From: Rhynchospora pubera
Taxonomy: Eukaryota; Streptophyta; Magnoliopsida; Poales; Cyperaceae
Direction: 5' to 3'
Assembly (NCBI GenBank): GCA_028095005.1
Contig: CM051459.1
Span: 201,167,902 to 201,231,901 of the forward strand
DNA: 64,000 nt
Shown here: positions 37,115 through 50,300 of the stretch, piece after piece
Numbering within the stretch: the first letter of the stretch is position 1
Layout: each line of letters starts with the position of its first letter
Made by a program: the position numbers and the translations under genes
The notes under the pieces: generated by a model
Database searches by the model: none
Told to the model about the DNA's origin: nothing
What the model saw: only the letters and a program-made list of their open reading frames with translations

Positions 37115-40100
37115 ATGTTGCTTCGAAACATGATGAGGCCGATGGAGAGGTGCCTAGGCATGAGGCTCGGCGGCGGCGACGTGCTGATGTGGCAGGCGGA
37201 GCTCAAGCCACATGCCACCGGAGATTTCTCGATTGCTGTGGTACAAGCGAACAATTCGCTTGAGGATCAAGGACAGGTGGTGACGTCACCATCCGCTACC
37301 TTTGTCGGAGTCTACGATGGCCATGGTGGGCCTGAGGCATCTCGATTCGTCTCCTCTCGTCTCTTCCCTCATCTCCATAGTAAGTATTTTGATGAAAGCG
37401 CGTTTGTTTTTTTTGTTTTGTTTTTTTTTTTTGGGGTTGAATTGGTTGGTGACGTCAATTCTTGGATTTGAGATTTCATGGAATCGGACTTGGTAGTCGT
37501 GGAACGGCTCTGGTGATTTGGGATTTTCTGCCAAGTAATTTTTATGAGGAGGCTTGAGTTGTGAATCCGGATCCAATGGCAATTTTAGATTACTGATAGC
37601 TTAACATGCAAATTTCTGCATCATAAGCCCTAGAGGAGCTTCAGTCTCAGCGGATGGAAAATCAAAGGAGTAATGGCTAATTTGGGTATAGTTCAGATTG
37701 GGAATACATAGAGGAGATATATCTACTCTTGTCTACTTGATCTGACAGAATTGGGTACAGTTTGTACAGACAAAAAGTAGCTTTTCATCTATTGGAATGG
37801 ATACAGAACTTTTGTCACTACTTACTGTATTTGCTTAATTTTGTCAGAAAAAGTCTCAAAAATAGCTAAAAGATTCTACTTGTTGGGGTTGAATGTAGCT
37901 AGGTGCACCCATGTACTCCATTTCTTTCAAATTTGATCAGTATGAAAAAGATGCTAACAAAATGCAAAGATTAGAAGAGCTGTACAAGCAGTACAACATT
38001 TCTCTCCGTTGATTGCTCTCTCTATAGTCTCTGTTAAATTTTGCCATTTATCTTTGTGTCACTTGAACCCTGATAGATACCATATTATGTCCCAAAAGTC
38101 ACACGGTAAGCTTTGAATTGTACTACAATTCTGTTACATAATAGGATTTTTTACGCAAAACTTGATAATAAATAATCGGGACATTTTATTTATTTATTTT
38201 ATATAGAATTTGCATCGGAGCAAGGGGGATTATCAAGTGATGCAATAAAAAAGGCGTTTGAGTCAACTGAAGAAGAATTCCTTCATCTTGTCAAACATTC
38301 ATGGCTCTCCCGGCCAAAAATGGCCTCGGTTGGTTCGTGTTGTTTGGTTGGGCTTATTGCAGATGATACCCTTTATGTGGCCAACTTGGGGGACTCGAGA
38401 GCTGTACTCGGAAAGCGAGGCTCGGATGGCAAAAGAGTTGTGGCAGAGAGATTATCGACAGACCATAATGCGGCCACAGAGGAGGTCAGAAAGGAACTGA
38501 CTGAATTGCATCCGGATGATAGCCATATTGTGGTGCATACCAGAGGAGTTTGGCGTGTTAAGGGCATTATTCAGGTATTGTTCAACTTTCCCTTGCTAAT
38601 TTTATTGAGGAGAAGTTGGTTTTAGCTAATTTAATCTTTTAATTTGGCAGTAGCTTAATTTTGTAGACATAAGCTAGGTAGAAAAATGTAAAATCTCAAA
38701 ATATCATAAATTTATGAAGTTGTGTAGGAAGAGAAGTTTCTAAAGTTTTCCTTGGCGATACTTGAATTCTTAGGTTTTGCAGTCATAATTTAAGTTGTAA
38801 TACCCAAAACCTTAAAATATCATCTGCAACAATTAAAAGATATAAAAAATTATAAAACTTGATATGGGAAAGTTGGAGGAAGTGTCTCAATATTTTGCTC
38901 GGAGATGCTTGTATTTCTTAGATTTTGAAGGGAGATGCATAAAAACTTTGTTGTGGAAATATCTTCCTTGGGTTTTGTTTGACCAGTCTATGTTGCTAAC
39001 TACCTTTATTATAACCCTTTATATGTCTCCTTGTTTGAACTGTTCTAAGTGATAATACTAGATTCATTTATATTTGTAAAAGAGTATACATTTCTTATAC
39101 GCTTTTAGGCTTTACTATTTTGTTTCCTTCAGATTAGAGAAAAAATTATTCAAAGTTTAGTCTTTAGTCAAAGAACTTCCATTGTCTAATGAAATGTTTG
39201 TATGGCTTGATTTGTTAGCTTAATTGTTGTGTCCTAGAGCACTATTTTATTCTTCAAATTATTCATCATCTGTTTATTATCCATTTTGTATGGCTGGGCA
39301 CATTACTGGCCATGTATGCTTCGTTTAGACATTGTTCAGCTCGGAATTAGGAAAGTCGGAACAGGTGTCCCAATTCTGTGGTTATTTCTTATCGTTCTTG
39401 TTCTTATTTGTAGTGGTGTGAACTTAGAAGATCGTTTCTAGGAAACAAAATGTTATTCTAGATGCATTTATGACCAGTAATAGTCAATTGCTTCATGTCC
39501 TGAAAATCATAATTTTTTGTTGAGTAGACACGGTGGGGAATATGGGACTTTTTGATAGCTTTACACCTTCCTAATATTTGATATAACCACTAGTTCAGAT
39601 AAAGTGTGAATAATTGGAAAATTTTAATCAAATGTTGTGTTCATTTGTAAAGTAGGCAGCGACATACATACTTTATGGAGCATATGCTGCAAGGATTTTT
39701 TGCAATTTGTATCATATAAAATGTTTCCTTCAGTGCTGCTCCTGATTTTCAATTTTATTTGAGTTGCACTTTACAAAAAGCTACTTGGAACCTTGGTGTA
39801 GGAGAATTGTTCCCTTGCAATCTAAGTGGTTGAAGAACATTTGTATTCTCATCTCATCTTTATCATTTCATGAATTTTTCCCCTGCATGTGTTTATGCAT
39901 GCACGTTACTAGATTAAATCAATTTGAACTGTATGGCCTACTTTGGTGCCTCAGATTTAGAGGTCAGAGGGAGGAGTTGAGATTATTAAAATTTTTGTTA
40001 TGTGGGAATATGGTAGAAGAGGCCATCTCTGACTTGCTTTTTCCCATGTCCTCAGCTAATACTTAGAGAAGTACCAATCAGAAATATTTTTATGATAAAA

Positions 40101-41763
40101 GTAATGTTCTTTTGTCAAGCTAGTTCAGTGGAATCTCTTTTCAAAGCATATTCTTTGAAAAGCAAGGTCTTCAGCAATTTGGGACTTATATTAACATAAT
40201 ATCTTCTTTGATTGGACTCATAATTTTAATTTTGATTGTTGCATTTTAAAGAAGCAACAGTCTGTTCTCTGCCCCATTCTTTGCTTGAGTGATTAAGTCA
40301 TTCCATGTGCTGATGTGCAACTATGTTTTCCTTTGTTTGATTGAAAGACAGTATCTATAAATTTTGCATCTTTGTGGTCTGTTTGTAACTAAAATTTATT
40401 CTTCGAAACGTATGGTTTCTGCCAAATGTGTAATCTGAGTATTATCACATTGCCCTTATATAAATAAATGGTTGAATAATTGAATGTTTGACTGAAGTAT
40501 GGTACAAACACCAAGGCAGCCATTTATAGTTACAAAACCTCAATTTTTAGATGAACCAGAAAAGTTAACCACTGCTGCGACTTATTTATAGGTATCAAGG
40601 TCTATTGGGGATGTATACCTGAAGAAACCAGAGTACAGTAAGGATCCTTTGTTCCAACAGTTTGTCTCTCCTGTCACATTGAAGCGTCCAGTCATGACAG
40701 CCGAGCCTCAAATACGGGTTCGCAAACTCAAGCCACAAGACCGATTTGTTATATTTGCATCTGATGGCCTATGGGAGCACTTGACTGATGAAGCTGCTGT
40801 TGAAATTGTCTTCAGGAATCCCAGATCAGTAAGATTTTAAGCTTCCTTTGTTGGGATGTGAATGTTATTGTTAGGTCATTTGGAGGATGGCAAGGTCTTA
40901 TCTTGGGGGAAAACAATTCAATTGACTTTTTTTTTTTTGTACAACTGTTCTCATTGCGGGCAAACAAGAGCTAACTTGTTATTAAAATTAAAAGAAGTGC
41001 CAGAACAATCTTTTCTATCCTGCAAAACCTGAATATATCAGATCTGCATAATAAAAGAAAATGTATACAGTTATACGACATCAAACAGAAGAACATTTCA
41101 TGCAAACCAACATAGATGATTACTATTCTCCACACCTGTCAGTCTTGGGAAGTTGCCAAGTAGTAACCTCTATTTTATGACCACACCATTTCTATGCACT
41201 AATGAAGAAGTAAGTAGGGTTATTGTGCAATATTTTGAGGAAACTCTTAAAGGATGCCAGTAAGCCATTCTCACCACCACCCACCTCTTTACATGGATGA
41301 AGAGCATAATAGGGTTATTTTTGGTAGTCATTTTGTGGAGAACTTTTTATAAAGAGGAATGAGTCATGCTATTATGGCAGTGTCCTTATATTTGTGCCTA
41401 GCATAGGATACATGTGCTATTGCATAAGGGTCTAATAATCTCAAAATTTCTATAATTTTCTAGGGAATTGCAAAGAGACTAGTAAAGGCTGCTCTTACTG
41501 AGGCAGCTAAGAAAAGAGAAATGAGATATGAAGACTTGAGACACATTAAGAAAGGTGTGAGGCGGCATTTTCATGATGACATAACTGTTGTTGTCATATA
41601 TCTGGATCAGCAAAGGTCAACTTCCCGGATGTTAGACACCAAGTACCTTTTCACCAATGCACCACCTGATGTTTTTTCACATAACTCTGATGACTCAGGC
41701 ATACTTCAGCAGAAAAAGGAAGCTGCTTGGGAGTTGTTTCAGGCCTCATCAAGTTTGAACTGA
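37115..41763 (+). CDS. protein phosphatase 2C, clade D
   Basis: Four exons, about 37115-37379, 38207-38574, 40592-40828 and 41464-41763, join in frame to 389 residues, the usual length of plant clade D PP2Cs. The N-terminus has the clade signature WQAELKPHATGDFSIAVVQA. Metal-binding and catalytic motifs are complete: VGVYDGHGG (Asp68), GDSRAVL (Asp151), SRSIGD, FASDGLWE (Asp269) and HFHDDITVVV (Asp328/329). These enzymes are Mg/Mn-dependent Ser/Thr phosphatases. Arabidopsis clade D members act at the plasma membrane, remove the activating phosphate from H+-ATPases and are inhibited by SAUR proteins, linking them to auxin-driven growth. That role is inferred here from family membership. The start is the ATG followed by the conserved M.RP.ERCLG segment. 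The second intron is about 2 kb. Confidence 0.95.
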
Positions 41764-43219
41764 CACTGATTATATGCTTTGTTCTTAATTCTCTGACAAA
41801 AAAATGTTTAGGCTCGGATATGATGCAATATTCCTGGTGTTGTACATAGGAAGGTTTCCGAGAGAATTTTTTGACTTGGTAAAAATCCTTTTGAATTATT
41901 TTGGTGAGCTGGAATGTTTTAACTTTTTTTTTTTTTTTTTGCAATTTGTATAAAAGCAGATCTTATAGAGCGTGATTGACTGATTGGTATAATTAGAGTA
42001 TATTTCTATTTCACTTTCTCTGTTCTTCTATCTAATTGTTTCTTGGGCCGTTTGTTGCGTTGGTAACTTGGTATAAATCAGACAGGTAGCTCGTGTGTAA
42101 CTATAAAATGTTCAAGGTACTTCACCTGTTCACCATAGTTGAATAAAAAAACAAACAATCAAACAAAAAGACAAGTGAATTTCTTTATTAACATATTGAT
42201 TAGAAAAGAAAGTTCAAATGCTTTTAAGAACTTTTCAGTCTGTTTTTTCTATCTTATTAACCAGAGCTTCTCGACCAGCAGAACCTGGGTATTGGAGGAT
42301 TGAAAAACTTACAGCCCGTTATACTAGCTGATCCAGCACCATTAATTTTAGAAAATGGTAAGAGGTCTCGTTTCACTTTCTGCATAATTAAATTTAAGAC
42401 CAGAGGAAGGTTTCCAAAACTATAAAATTAATTCAAAGCCTCTACTATCTTAACATCTGGTTTAAAATGCATCAATATGTCAGCTGCATAGAGCAGAATC
42501 AAAATACAGTCCTAGTTCTAAGTTGTATAAACACTTGAGCCTCTATTTAGTATTAACACTATCAAACTTTAAAGAAAATTTATAACCTCGTTCTGTTTTC
42601 ATTAAGATATATCCCTGCCTAAGAAAACGACCAAAAAAAGTAAAAAGAAATAAGTAAAAGCTTAGATACTTTGATGATTACATACCATTCAATTGATTAT
42701 TTGATTTTATTGTTTGTTAATTAATAATGTGCAAAATATTATCCAAAAAGTGATTAATAAAGTTTTTGTCATCTTAGCAATATGCTAACTTTTCCTCAAC
42801 TTATCATCAAAAAGTAAATAAATAAAATAAATATTCCTTAACAGATCGAGTGTAGCTATCGGACCATCGTAGACTAGCAATCCAAAATTCAAATAACATA
42901 ACAATCCACAGTGCAGATGATAGTTTAGAATCTAGCCACGTGGCTGTTGCCTTATCATACCGGTTAGGCATATATTCAATTTGAGGATATATTCTTAGGA
43001 GAAATCAAAACACATTCATTATTGGTACTTTTGCACTGTTGGTCGATTAAAAGGTTGTCAATCGCAGTATTCCTTAGAGATGTGTCTTTGATGGAACATA
43101 AAGTGATTAAAAATATCAAAATTTTCAAAATTCATTTCAGTAAAAATTACTCTAGCGAAACGATTGGTAGCGGTCATCCGATAAATTAAAGATAATACCG
43201 GAATTTAAATTATGATAAC
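41764..43219. other. 3' flank of PP2C gene and spacer
   Basis: The probable 3' untranslated region is followed by AT-rich spacer. No gene or element recognised. Confidence 0.6.
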
Positions 43220-43224
43220 TAAAC

Positions 43225-44666
43225 TGTTGTCTCTAATGGAGGCGGCTTAACCAAGGTTTAGCGGAAGCGATTAAAGGTTTTGGACCGGTTTGGTATGAAC
43301 TACCCTAACACAATTCAATTGGTACCCAATACAAGCAAGCACACAAGCAATTCAAGTATAGCAAGATAATAAAGAGAAAAAGAGAGAGAGAAATTGAACA
43401 CTCGGTATGATTACGGAGTTCCGACCCGCTAGATGAAGCTAGCCTTAGTCGTACGTCTCCGGGAGTTCCGCTACCACGAAAGGGCGCGCTCCGTTCAATT
43501 TCAACAAGAACGGGACTACAACTTCGAACCGAATCACCTCGTCACAAGGACACTCGAGGCGGATCGGCCTAACTCGAATGGCACAATGGCCTCAAAGGAG
43601 AAGAGCTCTCAACCTATTCCAACCTACACCTAGCGACAATGTCGGGGCGGTGGTGTTTGAGGCTACTAAATCTCTCAAGATGGTCTAGCTATGAAAAGCT
43701 CAAGTGGGAGAGTATCCCTGTGCTCAAAGGCTCAATTCTGGTCTAATTTTGCAAAGTGAAGCAACTCAATGAGAGAGAACAAGGGGTGGATATATATAGG
43801 GCTCGAAATGAGCAGTTCCCCAGCAAAAACAGGCCACAGCGTTGTACAACGCTGGAATATGACCGTTGTAAATTCTAACGGCTCTTTAATATAGCCGTTG
43901 GTCTGTCAGAGCGTTGTGCAACGCTATTTGCCGTCGCACAACGCAGGAGTGTAAAACCAAAGGAAAACTCCGACAATTCCGTTGGAAATTGTCAGAGCGT
44001 TGCTTGACACTGAATGGCGTTACACAACGCTAAAGGGAGACAAAAGGAACAACTCTGACAGATTCAACAGAGCGTTGTACAACTCTATATGCCGTCACAC
44101 AACGCTAACGTTACCCAACGCTGAAAGACGTTGGCTAACGTCTCCAGAGACTTTGCATGTAAAAACAACACAGCTAACTTGGGATTTTTGTGGCGTTGTG
44201 CAACGCTATATGGCGTTGCACGATGGTACTCAGGAAAAAATCCAAGTTTTTTAACTGCAGCGTTGTACAACTCTATTCAGCGTTGTACAACGTTGTGACT
44301 CAGCGTTGCCTAACTCTATATAGCGTTGTGCAACGTTGATTCACAAAAGTATGAATTTAGCTGTTCTGGCGTTGTGTAACTCTATCTAGCGTTGTACGAC
44401 GCTAGGTCACAGAAAACAGGATTTTGCTGGTTTATTGAGCTTTTCGCTATCTAGACCATTTTGAGGATAAACAAGGACTAAAGTATATCTTCTATCCTAG
44501 TCTAAACTAGCCTATAAGCTCTCTAATGACTTGATCTTGATCTTTTTAAAGCTTTTATCCAAGTCCTCATAAATTGTATCTTCTTCCTATAAAACTCAAA
44601 GAAGATTGTTAAATGCCAAATGATATTATTTTGCGATCGACAAACCTAGAGACGTTTAGTACAACA
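43225..44666 (-). mobile_element. solo LTR of a retrotransposon
   Basis: The 1442-bp segment has short inverted ends, TGTTGT...ACAACA, and is flanked by a 5-bp duplication, TAAAC, at 43220-43224 and 44667-44671. No internal domain is attached. On the minus strand a TATA box (CCTATATATA, + positions 43791-43800) gives the orientation: U3 on the right, R/U5 on the left. U3 holds the palindromic array described separately. The reading frames at 43433-43633 and 43982-44254 lie inside and are chance frames. Confidence 0.82.
43838..44405. repeat. array of GCGTTGTACAACGC-type palindromic modules in the solo LTR
   Basis: The first module, AGCGTTGTACAACGCT (43838-43853), is a perfect 16-bp palindrome. 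Later modules usually occur in pairs about 20 bases apart joined by CTATxTxG, at about 43911, 43996, 44071, 44191, 44259, 44303 and 44368. The intervening 30-80 bases are not repeated. The array ends roughly 40 bases upstream of the minus-strand TATA box, where promoter elements would be expected. Confidence 0.85.
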
Positions 44667-44803
44667 TAAACGATTATTGGAAACAAGTCATTTGATATTT
44701 CTTTTGTTCTATTGTCCATTCACTTCCAAGTTTCACTTCCTGAGAAGTGAGAGCTAGCTCTCTCGCTCAAAGCAAAAGCAAAGTGAGAGAAGATAAAGAA
44801 TAC

Positions 44804-45330
44804 TTTTTTTTTTTTCCGTAAACTAGATTTTTCCCACCACTTCCATTAAAAACAGAAGCCAAGAGTTTATTACATCAAAATAAGCTGAAAAGTAAACTAC
44901 AGCTAAACTATATCGCTGTACCAGAGAACCTATATCCCCTCCAATCAGATGAACAACCCAGATCCACTGAACTTATTTTCACATAACTACTAAAAACAAA
45001 CAGCACCTTCATTCAAACACAAAACAAAACATACAGTTTATCCAAAGCACAGTATGCTAACAACAAAATCTACGATCTAAACTGCTCCCATGAGCCAAAC
45101 CAGAATCCTGAGAGACTTCCTTGTAGGCATTCAGACCCAGCATTTCCATCACCTTCAGCTGTAGAGGAAGTTCATCAGTGGCTGGTTTGAGAGCTTGAAC
45201 TTGAAGCTGAAGTTTCTCGAACCACATATCTGACCAGTAAAACACAATAGAGTGTATCATATATATGTCCCATACCTCTAATGGAAGGAACGTGTATCTT
45301 ATTAAAACATATTTCATTTCTACAATTCAT
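44804..45330 (-). mobile_element. probable 3' end of an antisense poly(A) retroposon
   Basis: On the minus strand this reads as a 3' untranslated-like sequence (TGTAATAAACTCTTGG, then a short stretch, then a 12-base A run at + 44815-44804). The structure fits a truncated LINE or other retroposed RNA. The minus-strand frame at 45057-45317 (86 codons) has no recognised domain. No target duplication was found. Confidence 0.4.
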
Positions 45331-45648
45331 AAATCTCCGGTGTCAGCTGCTAGCCTGCTGCTCTGAGCCAGATTTTGTACTGGACCGCCAGCAGTTGACC
45401 AAGCTCTGTACCCGCCATTAGTCTATACAGCATTGAAATATGTTTTCCTTAATTTATTCTCTGTACCGGATATCAGTAGATGGTACCTACGGTTACTCAT
45501 ATACTGTTTACTTTTACTTTTGACTTAGCACCACATAATTTAATCTTCTGTCGTTAAGTTATTAATTTATATGATCTTGTAAGACCTTATTTTGTTAATG
45601 GATTTTAATGCCGTTGGCACTTTACCAACTGGCCTTCAAGAAAATAAA
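45331..45648 (+). mobile_element. probable LINE 3' tail
   Basis: The stretch ends TTTAATGCCGTTGGCAC...GGCCTTCAAG followed by AAAATAAAAATAAAA. This kind of tail is common at the 3' ends of plant L1-type LINEs. No coding part remains, and the left boundary is arbitrary. Confidence 0.35.
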
Positions 45649-46735
45649 AATAAAAGGCTACAAGGCCAGCAAGAGCAAGACAATGTGGTCTGAAGTCTGC
45701 AAAGGCAACAATAGTTTGTCTATAAGAGGCGAGCAAAAGCAAAAGTTTTATGATAAATTAACCTGCTGTTGAAGCTCGGACTTTAGCATATCACAAACAT
45801 TTCACAATAACAGAAGTAGAGCCTTAAATATATAAAATAATAAGAACGATGATAACAAACAACGCTGATAATTTTTTGCATTAAAATTGGATTATTGTAA
45901 AAGTTTAGTCTTCATCAATAACAAACTTATCAGAATTCTTTTGCAATTTCTCTTTTAACCGATCTCTTTCGAAGTTTCGATAACTTTAGTTAAATCATAG
46001 ATTGAGCAATTATTTTTGTGCTTGGAGTATTGAGGTGGGGTTTACCTAAATTATTTTTTTTCTATGTACGGATTAAGGAAATTTACCAAGTAAGAAGATT
46101 ATCGCAGAGTTGAGTTAAGTTTATTTTTATATCTTTTTTTTTTGTCTAATTGAAGAAGCATCTAAATTATTAGGCCATATAGGTATTTTTAGGTCTAGAA
46201 AATAATTCCTGATAAATTCGCATGTTCATGTGTCTTAATCATAAAACTTAGCCATTTTGGGATGGCAGTATATTACAAGCATAATTATGTACATTAGTCT
46301 TCCTTTTTATTTTTTTTATTACGCATGCAAATCAAGCAGAGTGTTGATTTTGTTAGTCTGTTACCAACTATAGGCAACTACCGAGGCATTAACAAATTTG
46401 AAACTGGAAAAAATAATCTTCCATTTACAAATTAGTTGCCATTAAACTCATCACCAGGATGAGATAAAAGACGCCCCCGTACAAAGAATCGCTTCTTAGA
46501 TACAAATTAATAACAAAAAGCTTTACTTGACAAGAAGGCAATTCCACGCTACATGTATACAACACGAAATCTGCATTGTCTGCCCAAAGTCCTTTACCCA
46601 GAAAAAAAAGGAAAAAATAAATAAATGTAGAATGTTTTAAAACTTTTATTAGTACACAATCCGTCTATATATCCAATTAGAGCGCGTCACATCGTACCAG
46701 TAACTGATCAACAAAAATCAGTTGAGCAGAGAGAG
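45649..46735. other. AT-rich spacer without recognised gene
   Basis: No reading frame, RNA gene or clear mobile element seen. Confidence 0.55.
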
Positions 46736-46990
46736 AAGTAGGCATGTCAATATCAACGTTTGTAAACGTTGTTCCGTTCCATTTCGTCCAAACAAAACGT
46801 TAAATGAAAGAGAAATAAGTTTCGTTTTTTAAAATGAAAAGGAAACGGAATTAAAATTTATAAACGTTATCGAAACAAAAAATAGAATTCCGCTGAAATC
46901 AATGATAAATGTAGGACGAAACGTTAAACGAAATAAAAAAAACTGTTTCATTTTACGAAACGGAACTGTAACGGAAAAAATTTCTATTGC
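46736..46990. repeat. cryptic AACGAAACGGAA-rich repeat
   Basis: AAACGTT, CGAAACG and CGGAA motifs recur in both orientations. This resembles the end region of a degraded DNA transposon, but no ends could be set. It lies about 370 bp upstream of the SRFR1-type start codon. Confidence 0.4.
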
Positions 46991-47361
46991 ATCGTCTAGA
47001 GAGAAGCAAACAAGGAGAGTTTTTGAATCCATATCTCTGCAGCCACAATTGTGTTGATTTCACATTTCAGGGATTCAGAATGAAACACCTCTGCTATTTG
47101 CACCAAGAGATTCTACGACATAGACCTCACGTCAATACAATTACGCGGTATTAAATATTTAATTGGTCTTTACTTGCCACGTCAGATAGAAAAAACCCCA
47201 AACTCCAAGTCCCAAATCTTTCCCTCAACCTCTCATTCCTCTCTCTTCCCATTTCTCTTCTCCACTCGCGATCTCTCGCGCTCTGTTCTCTCTCCATTTA
47301 AACCCTCGCGATCTCCTCCAGTTCGGGTTTTTCCAGTCCTCTGAGCTCTCTCTTAGCAGCC

Positions 47362-50300
47362 ATGGCGACCGAGAGAGCGGAGCTTGCGAAGCTCTGTAGC
47401 TCACGCAACTGGTCCAAAGCCATTCGGATTCTCGACAAGCTCCTCGCCAAGTCTTGCTCGATTCAAGATATATGGTTCGGATCTGATCTCAGTCCAATTG
47501 CTTCTTTCCATCAGTAGATTTCTTGGTTTTCTGGATTCGCACAGTAGGTTATTGACCTAAATTTTTTACGATTTTATTTCAATTGGTGTATGTAGCAACC
47601 GAGCTTTTTGCTATAGTCAACTGGAGCTTCACAAGCATGTGGTTAAAGACTGTGATAAGGCGCTTCAACTCGATCCGAACCTTCTTCGAGCTTACATACT
47701 CAAAGGTTGGTTTGCCTGAGTTGAAATTTGTGAATTTTGATTGTGGGGTTATGTTGAAATTGGTATTGATCTGTGTATCTGATCCTTGTGTCCTTACTAT
47801 AACTAATAAAAATCCAATTGATAGTATTTGTGTTTTGGTGCTAAATTGAAAATGGAACATGAGTGATAAATCTTTGCATGAAAAGGATGGACTTTTGGTT
47901 AGGCTCCAGGAACTGTGCAATTATTTACCAGACTTATATATATGGGTACCAATTTGATCCAAATTGATATGTATTGCTAAATAATTTTGACTCTTTTCAA
48001 ATGAAGAGATGGCTGCATCAGGACTCATATTGTATCAGCCTATCCTACTGTTCTGGTACCTATATAGTAGGTCATGATGTAAATATTATTGGATGTATAA
48101 TCAGGCAATGCTCTATCTGCTCTGGGAAGAAAAGAGGAAGCATTACTTATCTGGGAGAAAGGTTATGAAATTGCTGTTGAAGAGTCAACTGATCTCAAAC
48201 AACTATTGGAACTGGAGGAGTTGCTTTCCAGTGCAAAATTATCTCAGCAGCAATGCAGTATTACTGAGGACACTTCAGTTGATACCCCACCATGTGACAC
48301 AAAAGTCGTCATCTCAGAAGATAGGGTAGTGGACACTAAGACTGTCATATGTGAAGACCATACAACTGATTCGTCAAGTAGTGATGGACCCACTTCTCCC
48401 ACTGAGAGCAAGACAAAGGAAGCAAATGGAGGGAGCAGCGAAGAAGGTGAAACTGGAGAGAAGAAAGAAGTTTCTCTTTCTATCAATACTAACAAAAAGA
48501 TGGTGGAATTCTGTAAGAATCCTAATGGTGGGGAGACTATAAAGTTAGATAGAAAGCTGTTTGTTACTAATTATTCCTCGAAGACCAAGTCCATTAGCTT
48601 GGATCTCAGGCTTTCAAGAGGCATTGCGCAGGTATAGTTATGAATTTTGGTTTATTCTTATGTACTACGTTGCTTATTTTTTGTTCACATTTGTTTACTT
48701 CAATTTAGCAAATGTGGTCGTTGTATTATTTTTGTGACCATTGCTTTGCTAATAAATTTTATGCATGAAAATATTTAGGTTTCGTTTCTGTGGATTTTAT
48801 GAGTATTTGTTGACATTTCAGGAGTAATGTTTCAACATATGATAAGATATTAATGTAAGCTATATTATTTTTGCAGGTGAATGAAGGAAACTATAACCAA
48901 GCCATATCCATTTTTGACCAGGTTAGTAGCAAATCGAGTTTCTTTGCTTAAAGGAAACCTTCTTTTAAAAGAGAAAACAGTGAACAACTTTAATCGCAAA
49001 TTTTTGTATGGCGTGCACAGATATTGCGGGAGACCCCTACATACCCAGAGGCGCTTATAGGAAGAGGCACAGCTTATGCATTCCAAAGAGAACTGGATTC
49101 TGCTATTGCTGATTTTACTAAAGTAAACATGTTTATTTGTATTAAGGAAGAATTCCTTTCCTTTTAGTATTGCTTTCTTTGTTTTGTTTTTTTTTGAAAT
49201 GTTAACTTATTGTCTGATTTGTTGTTAGGCTATTCAATCAAATCCATCTGCTGCAGAGGCATGGAAACGGAGGGGCCAGGCCCGTGCTGCACTTGGAGAG
49301 TTCAGCGAGGTATGTTGTTTTCATATTTAAATTATTTTTTCAGCTTGCTTTTGTTTTGATTTTGTTGAAATGCAGTATTAGAGTTTCGAAAAGGTATGCT
49401 GATAATGTATGCAGTATAAGTGCCTATGTATTAGCATTTTTTTTTGCTGACTCCTTTCTGATAACATTTTTAACAATTAGCTTTGTTTTACTCTTTTCCA
49501 GGCTATTGAAGACTTATCAAAAGCACTTCAATATGAGCCAAATTCTCCGGATGTTTTGCATGAAAGGGGTTGGTAGTTGGCTTGATTTCTTTTCCTTTGC
49601 ACGCTATCAGAATTTTTGTTTATGTTACTTTCATTTTAACCAGCAGTGATGAACTTTATGTAGGGATTGTGAATTTCAAATTCAAGGACTACAACTCTGC
49701 AGTTGAAGACCTCACTGCATGTGTCAAGCGTGACAAGAAAAACAGCTCGGCCCACACCTACTTGGTAAGCTTCAACTATTATACAATATAAGAAGTTTAT
49801 TTCTTCTTCCTAAAGGATTTCTTGAATATTTTGAACACTTCCGAAAATATTCAGGCGACTGTGATAACAGCTGGTCTAATTTGAAAGTTTAAAACTTTAA
49901 AGCATATTTTAGCATAGGTGCTCTTAAGGCAAGTTTTAAAAAACAAGCCAGAAGAATCAATTATGAACCTCAGCTCGACAGGACCAGTATGTTTAAGAAA
50001 TGCTTAAATGTAACCATTATATTACATCAGATTTTGTGCTGATATTCTATTCTTTGCTATTTCCAGATAATGTATCTAGATTCTAGACTAAAGTAGTCAC
50101 CTGGCAATAAACAAGTAGTCACCTGTCCTTTATTTATCATGTAAGTAAATTTATGTACAGGCACATTGACAAGTTTCTCAAATGCAGGGTCTATCATTAG
50201 CAGCAGTAGGAGAGCACCAAAAGGCAGAAACAGAACATCTCCTTGCTATAAAGTTGGACCAAAACTTTCTTGACAGCTGGGCTCACCTTGCGCAGGTTAT

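Noticed and set aside
36955..37263. 102-codon frame upstream of and overlapping the PP2C start
   Set aside because: It has no ATG at its start, is low in complexity and runs out of frame through the conserved PP2C N-terminus.
43433..44254. Frames of 66 and 90 codons
   Set aside because: They fall within the solo LTR and overlap its repeat array; no protein similarity.
43838..44405. CRISPR-like regularly spaced palindromes
   Set aside because: Spacing is irregular, modules vary, and the array lies inside a plant LTR; CRISPR does not occur in plant nuclear genomes.
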